Notes: generated by a model from the letters alone, not told the origin. Shown: positions 48,684 through 58,946, counted from the stretch's first letter. The stretch: DNA of 64,000 bases from Nocardia sp. NBC_00508 (GCF_036346875.1 NZ_CP107852.1:3348001-3412000), one strand, 5' to 3'. Numbers and translations: made by a program.

Positions 48684-48989
48684 GCGGCTGCCTCGCCTCC
48701 GCTCGGCCCGGCGCGGGCTATGGACGGACTCCGTCCGGCAGCGCCCACTCTGCGGCTGCCTCGCCTCCGCTCGGCCCGGCGCGGGCTATGGACGGACTCC
48801 GTCCGGCAGCGCCCACTCTGCGGCTGCCTCAGCCTCCGCTCGGCCCGGCACGGGCTATCGACGCACTCCGTCCGGCAGCGCCCACTCTGCGGCTGCCTCA
48901 GCCTCCGCTCGGCCCGGCACGGGCTATCGACGCACTCCGTCCGGCAGCGCCCATTCTGCGGCTGCCTCCGTCCGGCTGCGTCCTTACGG
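48684..48989. repeat. Tandem 68/69-bp GC-rich repeat, four copies plus a partial
   Basis: Units start at 48684, 48752, 48820, 48889 and 48958 (68, 68, 69, 69 bases, then a truncated one). Each begins GCGGCTGCCTC, continues CCGCTCGGCCCGGC and ends CCGTCCGGCAGCGCCCA(C/T)TCT. Copies 1 and 2 contain GGACGGACTCCGTCC, a 7-bp-arm hairpin; in copies 3 and 4 the left arm is changed. The array fills the space between two convergent genes and may act as a bidirectional terminator. A diverged single copy lies at 58879-58946. Confidence 0.85.
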
Positions 48990-49670
48990 CTTGGTGGCCA
49001 GCAGCACTCCGGTTGCGGGGCGCACCGCGACGAACTGCACGTCCTCGAATCCGCTCGCGCGCAGCACGTCCCGGTACCGGCGGATATCGATGCTCGCCAA
49101 GTGGTCGCCGTTGTCGTGCGCCGTATCGTGCGTGCGGTGCGCGGCGAAGCGGGCCATAACGCGCACGGCCGTGGAAAGAACCGGGCCGGTCGGGTGCGTA
49201 TCGGCGAGCAGCAGTCTGCCGCCAGGTCGCAGCACCCGGAACATCTGCGCGACCGCGTCGGAGCGGTGCGCCGCGGGGATGTGGTGCATGGCGAAGGTCG
49301 AGGTCACCAGATCGGCGGATGCGTCGGGCAGCGGAAGAGATTGCGCCGTCCCGAGTTCGAACCGGCAGTGCGTCAGGTCGCGGGAGCGCGCGGTCGCGTA
49401 GTCGATCATCTGCGGCGACGGATCCACGCCGGTGACCTGGCCGCCCCGGCGCGCCAGCATCCGAGCGAAATCTCCTGGACCACAACCGATATCGACGACT
49501 CGAGCGCCGGATGCCGGGCGCGCCAACTCGGCGAGACGTACGTTCAGGCGCCCCCCGCGACCGAGCAGGAACGCGGCTTTGAACGCCCGGTAGCGGCGCG
49601 GCTGGGTGAGCAGAACGCCGATGTCGTCGTCCTGCGGAGCAATGGCAGACTTGGGTTCGTTTCCGGTCAT
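48984..49670 (-). CDS. Class I SAM-dependent methyltransferase
   Basis: 228 residues from ATG 49670. Motif I is RVVDIGCGPGDFARML (about 58-73), with VTGVDPSPQMIDYA as acidic loop and STFAMHHIP as motif IV. The tail of the protein, ending VLLATKP, runs into the start of the tandem repeat region. It is divergent from the TetR gene; the 99-base gap holds a GAAC-N4-GTTC palindrome, so TetR control is likely. The substrate is unknown. Confidence 0.85.
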   Translation of the reverse strand: MTGNEPKSAIAPQDDDIGVLLTQPRRYRAFKAAFLLGRGGRLNVRLAELARPASGARVVDIGCGPGDFARMLARRGGQVTGVDPSPQMIDYATARSRDLTHCRFELGTAQSLPLPDASADLVTSTFAMHHIPAAHRSDAVAQMFRVLRPGGRLLLADTHPTGPVLSTAVRVMARFAAHRTHDTAHDNGDHLASIDIRRYRDVLRASGFEDVQFVAVRPATGVLLATKP

Positions 49671-49747
49671 ATGTTCAGGATCAGCGGAGATAGCCGTCGT
49701 TGACCAGGGACAATACCGCGGAGATCATCCGCAACCGGACACAGATG

Positions 49748-49759
49748 GAACATTTGTTC
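49748..49759. promoter_or_regulatory. Palindrome GAACATTTGTTC before the TetR gene
   Basis: This perfect 12-base palindrome lies 10 bases before the TetR GTG, overlapping the ribosome site region. The form GAAC-N4-GTTC is the core of the actinobacterial LexA box, but its position fits an autoregulatory TetR operator equally well. An additional TGTTC half-site is at 49672-49676 next to the methyltransferase start. Confidence 0.55.
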
Positions 49760-49769
49760 AGGAGGAATC

Positions 49770-50357
49770 GTGTCGGATGGTCAGGACACCACGGATAGCA
49801 CCGATCGCCGGGTCCGGCGCACCAGGACCTCACTGCACCAGGCGCTGATCGAGCTCATGCTCGATCGCGCCTACGACCGGATCACCGTCCGCGACATCCT
49901 GGATCGCGCCGACGTCGGACGCTCGACGTTCTATGCGCACTACCGCGACAAGGACGATCTGCTGCTGCGCAGCAGCACCGATTACCTGCGTGCAGCCATG
50001 GACAAGGCGGACGCGGGCACCGACGCAGCTGAACCGCTCGCGCCGGTGCGCACCCTGTTCCGGCTGGCCGCCGACAACCCTGAGGTGTACCGAGCGCTGC
50101 TCGGCCGCAAGAGCGGCACCGTACTGCTGCGGACGACCAGAGTGATGGTCGGGCAGATCCTCGCCGAGCGGCTGGGCGACCGGCTCGCGATGCCGGAGGA
50201 CGAGTTCACGACGACCGTGACATTCTTGTCCTGGGGCGTGGTCGGCATGCTCGGCGCCATCGCGGAGCCGCATCCACCGCTCTCGGCCGAGGAGGCATAC
50301 CAGCACGTGGTCGAGTTGGTCGGCCCCGGTTTGACCAGCCGGGTCCGCGGCGGCTGA
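49770..50357 (+). CDS. TetR-family transcriptional regulator
   Basis: 195 residues from GTG 49770 with AGGAGGA upstream. The helix-turn-helix (about 20-65) reads LHQALIELMLDRAYDRITV, DILDRADVGRSTFYAHYRDK. The rest is the usual helical ligand domain, with TetR_C-like FLSWGVVGMLGAIAEPHPPLS. It is divergent from the methyltransferase at 48984 and probably represses it together with itself. Confidence 0.88.
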   Translation: MSDGQDTTDSTDRRVRRTRTSLHQALIELMLDRAYDRITVRDILDRADVGRSTFYAHYRDKDDLLLRSSTDYLRAAMDKADAGTDAAEPLAPVRTLFRLAADNPEVYRALLGRKSGTVLLRTTRVMVGQILAERLGDRLAMPEDEFTTTVTFLSWGVVGMLGAIAEPHPPLSAEEAYQHVVELVGPGLTSRVRGG

Positions 50358-50594
50358 GCCGACGCCGTCAGGCTGGAGCCCTTCGGCAAGTTTGACGAAT
50401 CCTTGCCACACAAGCCCTGATTCCTTGACGGAGCCCATACGGCCGAACTCATAGCCTGGGAAATCGTGCGCCCAACTCCCTGGCAGATCAGAGAATCCCG
50501 ACCTGAGCAGGTCGGCTCAGCTGGTGGCGCAGCACGACGTCGATCGGATCACGCGCAGCTGCGGGCGGTGCTCGAATCAAGGCGGCGTGCCGTG

Positions 50595-51224
50595 ATGAGC
50601 GGCGGAACTCGGCTGCGGGCAGTGTTCGACGGAAACAGGGGTTACCTGTTCGCCGCGGTCGGCTGCGTCATCACGTTTGTCCTGATGTTTCAGCCATGGC
50701 TGAGCACGAACACAGGCGGAACCGACGGTGCGATCCACGCGAACGCCTTCGGCCGACTCCATGTGACCACCTTCTGGGTCGATCTCTGGGCGCAATCATC
50801 AGTGCCCAATCCGAAGGCCAGCGGAGCGTGGGGCATCCTCACCAGCGCTGCGATCATCATCGCCGTTTGCAGTGTGGCGATCAACAGCGTGGCCCGCATC
50901 AAGGCCCTCACCTATCTGACAATCGTTGCCACGGTCTTCGTCGCGGTTTTCACCGTCGCCACCGCGCTCTACCTCAACAGCAGAGGCGATGACCTGACGC
51001 GAATGGTTTCCTACGGCAGGGCCCGAGATCCGGGTACACAGGCCGGATTGCTGATCCGATGGGTCAAGGGCCACAACAACTATCCGGCGCCCGGGTTCCG
51101 CTCGATTTCCTACGTCACAGCCAGCCTCACCTGGTATGCGATACTCGCCAGCGCGATTTCGCTGCTCTCCGCTGTCGCTGCCATCGCTCAGTGGATACAT
51201 GGACGCAAGAACCGCCCACTCTGA
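50595..51224 (+). CDS. Hypothetical four-helix membrane protein
   Basis: 209 residues from ATG 50595. Hydrophobic segments lie at about 17-35, 78-97, 105-125 and 175-195, separated by an external loop of about 45 residues rich in Thr/Asn (TNTGGTDGAIHANAFGRLHV) and another of about 40. The C-terminus is short and basic (HGRKNRPL). I do not recognise the family. It stands alone between the TetR gene and the DUF397 gene. Confidence 0.6.
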   Translation: MSGGTRLRAVFDGNRGYLFAAVGCVITFVLMFQPWLSTNTGGTDGAIHANAFGRLHVTTFWVDLWAQSSVPNPKASGAWGILTSAAIIIAVCSVAINSVARIKALTYLTIVATVFVAVFTVATALYLNSRGDDLTRMVSYGRARDPGTQAGLLIRWVKGHNNYPAPGFRSISYVTASLTWYAILASAISLLSAVAAIAQWIHGRKNRPL

Positions 51225-51436
51225 AATCACCGGCCAGGGCGAGCAGCTCGTAGTGTGCGGCCCGAACGCAACCGCTGCCTACACTGCAACGCCACGCTGA
51301 CGAGACAACCAGGTGAGTATGGTTCAGCGAGCGTAGTGAAATGGCGGCGTCCCGAGCGCCTTCGGCGACCATTTGCCTACCGGGATCAGCCGCAACCGCT
51401 GGTTGTCAGCTGATGGCTGAGGGTTCCACAGTCAGG

Positions 51437-51772
51437 TCAGCGGCGGTCGAACTGGCCGTCGGCGACGCCCTTGGTGAAGGCGTCCCATTCGTCGGCGTTG
51501 TAGAGCAGCGCGACGCCTTGGGCGGAGATCGTGGCTCCGCCGTCCTGGTGGAGGGAGACGGTCACGCCTTCGTCCAGGGTGCCGGAATTCGCGCTCAGGG
51601 CGAGATCGAGAAAGGCGGGCCACATCGCGGGCGAGACGGAAACGACCGGCTGTTCTGCCGCAGGGCCGGTGTACTTGCTGTCACGGATGAGCACGGTATC
51701 GGTGCGGTGGGCGACCTCGACGCAGGACGTTTCCGAGCCGGAGAATGTGGACTTGAACCAAGCAGTGCTCAT
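51437..51772 (-). CDS. DUF397-domain protein
   Basis: 111 residues from ATG 51772. The DUF397 signature is clear at the start, WFKSTFSGSETSCVEVAH, and RDSKYTG, followed by WPAFLDLA. Actinobacterial DUF397 proteins are small partners of an XRE-type regulator encoded just upstream (Scr1/antitoxin-like pairs). Here that place holds only a remnant (51786-52066). Two tandem-like DUF397 features (RDSK and a second YNADEWDAF segment) suggest a duplicated or extended domain. Confidence 0.85.
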   Translation of the reverse strand: MSTAWFKSTFSGSETSCVEVAHRTDTVLIRDSKYTGPAAEQPVVSVSPAMWPAFLDLALSANSGTLDEGVTVSLHQDGGATISAQGVALLYNADEWDAFTKGVADGQFDRR

Positions 51773-51785
51773 GTAGTCACCCTAT

Positions 51786-52066
51786 CTAACGAGCAATCTG
51801 CTCGATCAGGCGTAACGATTTTTCTCTGCTGAGCGCGGTCGAGTGAACTCGGTTGTACAGGTAGTCGAGTTCGCCAACTCGCTTGGCGTCCTCCACAACT
51901 TCGCCATACAGGGCGGTTTCGAGCCAGCCGAGTGTTGGCAGCCGCGGACTCGCGAAGTCCAGAAGGTGGAAGGTAGCCGCGTTGAGCCCAGCAATTGAGC
52001 CCTTGGCATCGAACGGGATAACGCGAAGGTCGTCCCCGACCAGATGAGCCGGACGTGCATCTCCGC
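51786..52066 (-). pseudogene. C-terminal remnant of a DUF397-partner regulator
   Basis: On the minus strand bases 52036-51786 read DDLRVIPFDAKGSIAGLNAA, then TFHLLDFASPRLPTLGWLET, and end SREKSLRLIEQIAR before a TAG stop. This matches the C-terminal ligand domain of the XRE-type regulators that precede DUF397 genes. The segment just upstream (DEAEMHVRLIWSG) continues it in another frame, implying a frameshift near 52040. No helix-turn-helix is present further upstream, so the gene is truncated and dead. Its stop is 13 bases from the DUF397 start, the usual spacing. Confidence 0.6.
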
Positions 52067-52233
52067 TTCGTCTACGTCGGGGCGACAGGCGACTTGGTCA
52101 TCGACCGCTGTGCGTGCGAGACAGCGGCGCGTGGCTTTCTCGACGCCTGGGGCCGCAGCCACTCCCCAGGTCTGACGGTCTTCGTGGTGAACGACGGCCG
52201 AACCGACTTCCAACGATTGAATTGTGAGTTCCT

Positions 52234-52740
52234 ATGGGCACAACCAGGTCCGTCGCGATCCAGCTCGCCTGGCAGCGCCGCGATCTCTACGAGGGCGAAT
52301 TCGGGCTCCGATCGACAGTCGACCCCGACCTCGGGGCACTGTGGCTCGAAGCCGGACTCGATACCGGAGTGCGGGTAGTCGGCATGCCCGGTGCGATCGG
52401 CCGAGTGATGCGAAACGGGCTGTTGCGGTCGGAGATCCACGCACCGGTCATTTCGCACGCCGACACCGGCTGCGCCTGTGGACGATCGCGGCGCTGGCAG
52501 TTCCTGTCCGCCGCCGCGCCGGAGGACGTTCAACACATCCGGGGAATCAGCAATGATCCGCTGCTGGTGGTGCACAAGGTGAGCGCCTACCTCGGTATGC
52601 GGGTGCGCCTTCCGGCCCCTGGCGACCCGCGCCACGTCTGGATCGACCCGCCGGTACCGGGGGAGATGCCGTATTTCGGAAACTTCGTCGACCGCGTTCG
52701 GCACGTCTTCACCCAGATGACCGGAAACGAGGTGCGGTGA
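52234..52740 (+). CDS. Hypothetical protein
   Basis: 168 residues from ATG 52234. The composition and codon pattern look genuine, with a patterned core (GVRVVGMPGAIGRVMRNGLL, ISNDPLLVVHKVSAYLGMRVRL, MPYFGNFVDRVRHVFTQM). No motif or family is recognised. A CxC near the middle (TGCACGRSR) could bind metal. It is followed by another short gene 34 bases on. Confidence 0.55.
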   Translation: MGTTRSVAIQLAWQRRDLYEGEFGLRSTVDPDLGALWLEAGLDTGVRVVGMPGAIGRVMRNGLLRSEIHAPVISHADTGCACGRSRRWQFLSAAAPEDVQHIRGISNDPLLVVHKVSAYLGMRVRLPAPGDPRHVWIDPPVPGEMPYFGNFVDRVRHVFTQMTGNEVR

Positions 52741-52774
52741 TGCCGGAGCCGGATGCTCTCCAGGTGATCGAGCC

Positions 52775-53011
52775 GTGAGCATCGCGGTCTTCGCATGCAC
52801 GGCCATTTCCATTCTCGTGCAGATCGGTTGTTACCTCGGGGCCATCTGGGTGCTCGAGCGTCGATTGGACCACGAGCTGGCACCGCCGCGTCGCCCTTTG
52901 CCGCCGGAGGTGTTACGGGTGCTCACCGAAGCGGGAGTCGTCATCCCACTGCCGTCCGCAACGTTCGCCTTGCGGATTTCTCCGTCCGAGTTGAACAAAG
53001 CCGCTGGTTAG
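52775..53011 (+). CDS. Small hypothetical membrane protein
   Basis: 78 residues from GTG 52775. One membrane segment at about 5-25 (VFACTAISILVQIGCYLGAI) is followed by a charged helix and a PPRRPLPPEVLRVLTEAG segment. The stop overlaps the end of the convergent hydrolase gene. Family unknown. Confidence 0.45.
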   Translation: MSIAVFACTAISILVQIGCYLGAIWVLERRLDHELAPPRRPLPPEVLRVLTEAGVVIPLPSATFALRISPSELNKAAG

Positions 53012-53583
53012 CGGGGCGAATGGCCGAGGGCTACAAGAACTTCACGTAGCGAAGTGACGCCGTCCGAAGCGAGGAAGTGACCGGCTCCGGGAACCACCTC
53101 TGCGGAAGTTCCGAGGAGGTTGGCAAGACGGTCGGTGTGACCGACGGGAACCAGGGGGTCCGAGTCGGACCGGATAACCGTGAGTCGACCGATGTGGTTG
53201 CTGAGCCCCTCCACATCGCAGCCGTCTCCGATGTATGCGTTCAGTTCCGGGAGCGCGGGCAATTGGTCGACGAATCCGGACACCAGCACGAGGGTGCCGA
53301 CGTGCCAGGGCTCCGGAAGTGAGCGCAGATAGCGCAGCACGGTCAGACAGCCCAAGCTGTGCGCGACGATAGTCGAGTTCTCGTCAACAGTGCCCACCTC
53401 GGCGCGGACGGCCTCCGTCCACTGCACCTGGTCCGGCTCTTGTGGATTCGGAAGAGCCGGAACCGTGGTCGGAATGCCTACCGCCTCGAGTTGCCCGGCC
53501 AGCCAACCAAACCAGTGATCTTCGGGCGATGCAGAGTAACCGTGGATGATCGAGGCCCGCCGCTGGGTTGTTCCAGTTGTCAT
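53008..53583 (-). CDS. RBBP9/YdeN-type alpha/beta hydrolase
   Basis: 191 residues from ATG 53583. The nucleophile elbow is [11 protein letters not shown] (Ser about 74), the start is [17 protein letters not shown], and the acid/His parts are [12 protein letters not shown] and [10 protein letters not shown]. This is the small serine hydrolase family PF06821. It is divergent from a MerR gene, with a perfect inverted repeat between them, so it is likely the regulated gene. Confidence 0.85.
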   Translation of the reverse strand: MTTGTTQRRASIIHGYSASPEDHWFGWLAGQLEAVGIPTTVPALPNPQEPDQVQWTEAVRAEVGTVDENSTIVAHSLGCLTVLRYLRSLPEPWHVGTLVLVSGFVDQLPALPELNAYIGDGCDVEGLSNHIGRLTVIRSDSDPLVPVGHTDRLANLLGTSAEVVPGAGHFLASDGVTSLREVLVALGHSPR

Positions 53584-53601
53584 ACGGCAGGAGCGTATGG
53601 G

Positions 53602-53617
53602 TTCACGTCAGCGTGAA
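53602..53617. promoter_or_regulatory. MerR-type operator palindrome
   Basis: TTCACG, TCAG, CGTGAA lies between the divergent hydrolase and MerR starts, with TGTCAAG after it. The arrangement is that of a MerR-family operator placed in a promoter spacer. Confidence 0.65.
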
Positions 53618-53644
53618 TGTCAAGCCGATGAGGAGGACCCAAGA

Positions 53645-54016
53645 GTGCTGATCAGCGAACTCGCCGAGTTGACCGGCGTGAGCACGCGAGCGCTACGCCA
53701 CTACGAGGATCGAGGACTATTGGTCCCGGCTCGTAACAGCAGCGGGTACCGGGACTACTCCGAATCCGATGTCACCCGCGTGGCCCAGATCAGAACGATG
53801 GTCTCCGCCGGTTTGGGAACCGCGACCGTCGGAAAATATCTCGGTTGCGCCCGCACCAGCGATCACGACATCTTCCTCGAAATGTGCCCAGAACTGCGCG
53901 CGGAACTGGACGACTTGGCCAGACGCATCGAAGCCCGCCGAGCAGAACTCAGCGAGACACGGCGACGATTGAACAGGCTCGTATCGATTAGTGGAAGCAC
54001 GTCGACAACATCATGA
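53645..54016 (+). CDS. MerR-family transcriptional regulator
   Basis: 123 residues from GTG 53645, with GAGGAGGA seven bases upstream. The helix-turn-helix and wing are complete ([37 protein letters not shown]), followed by the dimerisation helix ([20 protein letters not shown]). Two cysteines (GCARTSDHD and EMCPEL) lie in the linker. Ligand unknown. It is divergent from the small alpha/beta hydrolase. Confidence 0.87.
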   Translation: MLISELAELTGVSTRALRHYEDRGLLVPARNSSGYRDYSESDVTRVAQIRTMVSAGLGTATVGKYLGCARTSDHDIFLEMCPELRAELDDLARRIEARRAELSETRRRLNRLVSISGSTSTTS

Positions 54017-54039
54017 CCCGCAACAACTGGATCAGGCCG

Positions 54040-54642
54040 TCAGCCGCCGATCAGCTCCAGCGCCTGTGCGGCGGTCAGGCACCCGGCCGTGACGAGTTCG
54101 AGGTTGGCCAGTGCGGCTTCGTGCGCTTCCGGAACGGCCGCGGCCACACAGTCGGACACCGGGTGCACGGTGAATCCGAGATCGGTGCCGTGCCGCGCGG
54201 TCTGCTCGACGGTCAGGTTGGTCGCCACGCCGGTGACGAACAGCGTCCCGATGCCTTGATCCGCCAACCACTCCGGAAGCTTGCTGCCCGCGAGGCCGGA
54301 CAGCTTCTGGTTGTCGAACACGTCCGTGGGCTGCGCTTCCATCTCCGGAATGATCGCGCTGCCGGGGGCGTCGGGACGGAGTTCGGTTTGCGCCGCGCCG
54401 ACCGAGCGCATGAAACCGGTGTTGCGCACGAGTTCGCCCTCGCCGACCGGGATGGTGAACCGGGTGAAGACCACCGGCACCTCCATCGCGAGCGCCGCGG
54501 TGTGGAAGTCCGTCGCCCGAGGCACCACGCCGCTGGCCGCGACGGGCGCGGCCAACATCGGACCGAAGAACCCTTCCGGCCGAACGACATTCACTTGCCA
54601 GTGCAGCGCCAGTACCGCGGCGCGGATGCGTCGGATCGCCAT
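54040..54642 (-). CDS. Isochorismatase-fold protein lacking catalytic residues
   Basis: 200 residues from ATG 54642 with AAGG eight bases upstream. The fold is that of isochorismatase-like cysteine hydrolases: AAVLALHWQVNVVRPEG opening, PVVFTRFTIPVGEGE, FDNQKLSGLAGSKLPEWL, and TLFVTGVATNLTVEQTARH. But the first Asp of the usual DMQNDF motif is His (ALHWQV), and the nucleophilic Cys after VATxxC is Thr (TNLTVEQ); only the Lys (NQKLSG) is kept. It is therefore probably not a hydrolase, perhaps a binding or regulatory relative. Confidence 0.78.
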   Translation of the reverse strand: MAIRRIRAAVLALHWQVNVVRPEGFFGPMLAAPVAASGVVPRATDFHTAALAMEVPVVFTRFTIPVGEGELVRNTGFMRSVGAAQTELRPDAPGSAIIPEMEAQPTDVFDNQKLSGLAGSKLPEWLADQGIGTLFVTGVATNLTVEQTARHGTDLGFTVHPVSDCVAAAVPEAHEAALANLELVTAGCLTAAQALELIGG

Positions 54643-54710
54643 GGGGACGACCTTACGCACCGCCGCCCGTTCGTGGTATCCGATTCACGTGAAACGTACG
54701 GTCCGCCAGG

Positions 54711-56282
54711 TCAGGACGAATAGTCCTTGCGCAATTGCACTTTCACGACCTTGCCGCTGGCGTTGCGGGGCAGCTCGGGCACCAGCACCAGGTCTTTGGG
54801 GTGCTTGTAGCGGGCCAGGTTCTCGTTGAGGAACGGCTCCAGCTCGGCCAGCGTCAGCTCGTCGTCCGGACTGTGCAGCGCGACCACCGCGACCGGCACC
54901 TCACCCCACTTCTCGTGCGCGCGGCCGACCACCGCCGCCTCCCGGATCTTCGGGTGCGCGAACAGGACGTTCTCCACTTCGGCGCAGTAGATGTTCTCAC
55001 CGCCGGAGATGATCATGTCCTTCTTGCGGTCCACCACGTAGACGAAGCCCTCGTCGTCCTGGCGGACCAGATCGCCGGAATGGAACCAGCCGCCCGCGAA
55101 CGCCTCGGCGGTGGCTTCCGGCTTGTTCCAGTAGCCCTGCATGAGCGTGGGTCCGCGGTAGACGATTTCACCCACCTCGCCGGGCGCGACGTCGTTCATC
55201 TCGTCGTCGACGATGCGCGCCTGGATGGTCGGGATGGGTTTGCCGACCGAGCCGATCTTGCGGATCGCGTCCTTGCCCTCCAGCACGCAGGTGATCGGCG
55301 ACATCTCGGTCTGTCCGAACACCGCGACGTTGAACGCGTTCGGGAAGCAGTCGGCCATCGCGCGTAGCACGGTGTCCGACGCGGGCGCCGCGCCCCAGCT
55401 CAGCACCTCCAGTGCGAGCTTGCGGTCCTGCACGGTCGGGTGGTCGCAGACCAGTTGCCACTGCGCGGGCACGCAGAAGGCGGAGGTGGCCTGCTCACGC
55501 TCCAGCGCGTCGAGGAATTCCCCGGCGTCGAAGGCGCCGAGTGGGTGCAGCACTGTCTTCGAACCGAGCAGGAAGGCCGGTGCGAGACTGCCGAGTCCGG
55601 CGATGTGGAACAGCGGCGAGGTGCACAGTCCGATCGAAGCCGGTTCCAGCGCCAGCGCCCGGATGCACGTCAGTGCTTGGGCGTTCATGTTCGCGTGGGT
55701 GAGCACCGCGCCCTTCGGGCTTCCCGTGGTGCCCGAGGTGTACATGATCAGGCTGGGAGTGTCTTCGGGGATGTCCAGTGGGGCATGCGGTTCTCCGTCT
55801 TCGGCGAGCAGGTCGTCGAAGCCGACCACGCCGCCGCCGGACGCGCCGCCGATCACCACACAGGTCTCCAGGGCGGGCGCTTGCGCGCGCACCGCGGTGG
55901 CCACCGGCTGCAGGACGGTATCGGTGACGATCGCCTCCGCGCCGCTGTCGCTCACGATGTAGGCGACTTCGGGTGGCGTGAGCCGGAAGTTGACCGGGAC
56001 CGCGATCGCGCCGAGCGCATTGACGCCGAAAACGGCTTCGAGGTACTCGGGGTGGTTCAGCGCGAGAATCAGGACCCGGTCGCCGAATCCGACGCCGCGG
56101 CGTGCCAGCCCGTCGGCGAATTTCAGCGACCGCTCGTGCAGTTGGCGCCACGTGGTGTCCACACCACGGAACCGCACAGCGACCGCGTCCGGGCGCATCT
56201 GAGCATGCACGGCGATCTGGTTGTTCCAGTGGTTGCGCCGCGACCTGCCCGGCTCGTCGAGCGCTGCTGCCCCGCTGGTCAT
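54711..56282 (-). CDS. Acyl-CoA synthetase / ANL-superfamily AMP ligase (FadD-like)
   Basis: 523 residues from ATG 56282. The P-loop is MYTSGTTGSPKG (about 180-191), with A5-like FGQTEM, A7 HSGDLV, A8 DRKKDMIISGGENIY and the A10 catalytic Lys in PRNASGKVVKVQL. It activates a carboxylic acid to acyl-AMP and then acyl-CoA. The chain length is not readable. It is divergent from the nitronate monooxygenase at 56624, with a 341-base gap holding possible operators. Confidence 0.93.
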   Translation of the reverse strand: MTSGAAALDEPGRSRRNHWNNQIAVHAQMRPDAVAVRFRGVDTTWRQLHERSLKFADGLARRGVGFGDRVLILALNHPEYLEAVFGVNALGAIAVPVNFRLTPPEVAYIVSDSGAEAIVTDTVLQPVATAVRAQAPALETCVVIGGASGGGVVGFDDLLAEDGEPHAPLDIPEDTPSLIMYTSGTTGSPKGAVLTHANMNAQALTCIRALALEPASIGLCTSPLFHIAGLGSLAPAFLLGSKTVLHPLGAFDAGEFLDALEREQATSAFCVPAQWQLVCDHPTVQDRKLALEVLSWGAAPASDTVLRAMADCFPNAFNVAVFGQTEMSPITCVLEGKDAIRKIGSVGKPIPTIQARIVDDEMNDVAPGEVGEIVYRGPTLMQGYWNKPEATAEAFAGGWFHSGDLVRQDDEGFVYVVDRKKDMIISGGENIYCAEVENVLFAHPKIREAAVVGRAHEKWGEVPVAVVALHSPDDELTLAELEPFLNENLARYKHPKDLVLVPELPRNASGKVVKVQLRKDYSS

Positions 56283-57852
<1,570 letters not shown>

Positions 57853-58827
57853 CTACTTCGCCGCGCGTGCGGTGACGGCCTCGTAATCGTGGCTGGCGAT
57901 GAGTTCGATGTCGCCGGGCAACGCGTGCAGGCGGTGGATCGTGGCGAACGCGGCGTCCCGGTCGGCGTCGAACAGTTTGCCCGGCATCGGCGCCTTCTCC
58001 CGCAGCAGATCCACTTGCAGCTTGCTCCAGACGGCGTCGCCCGCCAACAGCACGCGGCTGCCGTCGTCCACCGCGAGCAGCACGCCGATGCTGCCCGGCG
58101 TGTGGCCCGCCAGATCCACCAGCAGCACCGAACCGTCGCCGAAAAGGTCTTTGCTGCGTGGGAAGGTGAGTACCGGTGGTCCCTCCAACTCGAACCGGTC
58201 GAAGGTACGACCCCGCAGCGGCCCCCGCGCCACACCAGCCGGGGCGTGCGGGCCACCCATCGCCCAGTCGTATTCGACCGCGGGCAACCGGACTTCGATC
58301 GAGGAAGACAATTCCAGCAGGCCCGAGACATGATCCCAATGCAGGTGCGTGGGGAGCACGAAATCGATGTCTTCGCCCGCGATGTTGTGCGCGGCCAGCG
58401 CATCGGCCAGACCGAGCACCGGTTTGTCCGGCGCGACGAGCAGCGGGACCGGGAACGGCAACTCGGGCAACACCCGGTCGTGCACGCCCGCGCACAGGGC
58501 GGGATCGACCAGGAAACGCGCCTTCGGATGCTCGACCAGGAACGCCGCCATCGACAGCGTCATCTCCCGCAGGCTGCGCACGCCCTCGGCCACGATGGTG
58601 GTCGGCGCCGACATGGTGGCCTGGGTCAGCACGGTGAGCCGCACCGCGGCGCTTGCCGTGGGCAGCGGCAGCACTTCGAGGTTCGCCAGCAAGGCGGTGT
58701 CGGGACGGCGCGGGCGCAGTAGCCGACCCGGCGTCGCCGCCAGTGCGGCGCAGCAGCGCAGCAGAGTGGGCAAGATCGGAGTGCGTTCGGCGCGGGTGGC
58801 GGCACCGCTGTCCGGTTCGGTCACCAT
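57853..58827 (-). CDS. Metallo-beta-lactamase-fold hydrolase
   Basis: 324 residues from ATG 58827 (a GTG at 58845 is possible). The metal motif is LPTHLHWDHVSG (about 162-173), with GHTPGSIG, LLAGDAVW and the final SHDYE histidine/aspartate. There is a ~75-residue N-terminal extension with no signal peptide. It resembles the AHL-lactonase-like subgroup only loosely. Its 3' end has been copied into the tandem repeat to its right. It is divergent from the ACP gene, with a repeat element between them. Confidence 0.82.
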   Translation of the reverse strand: MVTEPDSGAATRAERTPILPTLLRCCAALAATPGRLLRPRRPDTALLANLEVLPLPTASAAVRLTVLTQATMSAPTTIVAEGVRSLREMTLSMAAFLVEHPKARFLVDPALCAGVHDRVLPELPFPVPLLVAPDKPVLGLADALAAHNIAGEDIDFVLPTHLHWDHVSGLLELSSSIEVRLPAVEYDWAMGGPHAPAGVARGPLRGRTFDRFELEGPPVLTFPRSKDLFGDGSVLLVDLAGHTPGSIGVLLAVDDGSRVLLAGDAVWSKLQVDLLREKAPMPGKLFDADRDAAFATIHRLHALPGDIELIASHDYEAVTARAAK

Positions 58828-58878
58828 GCCACGGTAAGTGATCACCGCGGTTCGCGAAAGGCTGGGCAGGCTGCGGAA

Positions 58879-58946
58879 ATGCGGCTGCCTCGCCGACGCT
58901 CGGCCCGGCGCGGGCTTCGGACGGACTACGTCCGGCTGCGCCTTTT
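58879..58946. repeat. Dispersed copy of the 68-bp repeat
   Basis: This diverged single copy of the element at 48684-48989 shares GCGGCTGCCTC, GCTCGGCCCGGCGCGGGCT and a GGACGGACTACGTCC hairpin-like core, 10 kb from the array. Here it lies between divergent genes, so it is not acting as a shared terminator. Confidence 0.7.

Noticed and set aside
48684..48989. Possible CRISPR array
   Set aside because: Units are directly joined with no unique spacers, and the unit is too long; no cas genes are present. The same holds for 46088-46322 and 57583-57852.
52072..52812. A 246-codon minus-strand frame
   Set aside because: It mirrors the plus-strand gene at 52234-52740; its product is His/Arg/Pro-rich without a hydrophobic core, while the plus product has a patterned core.
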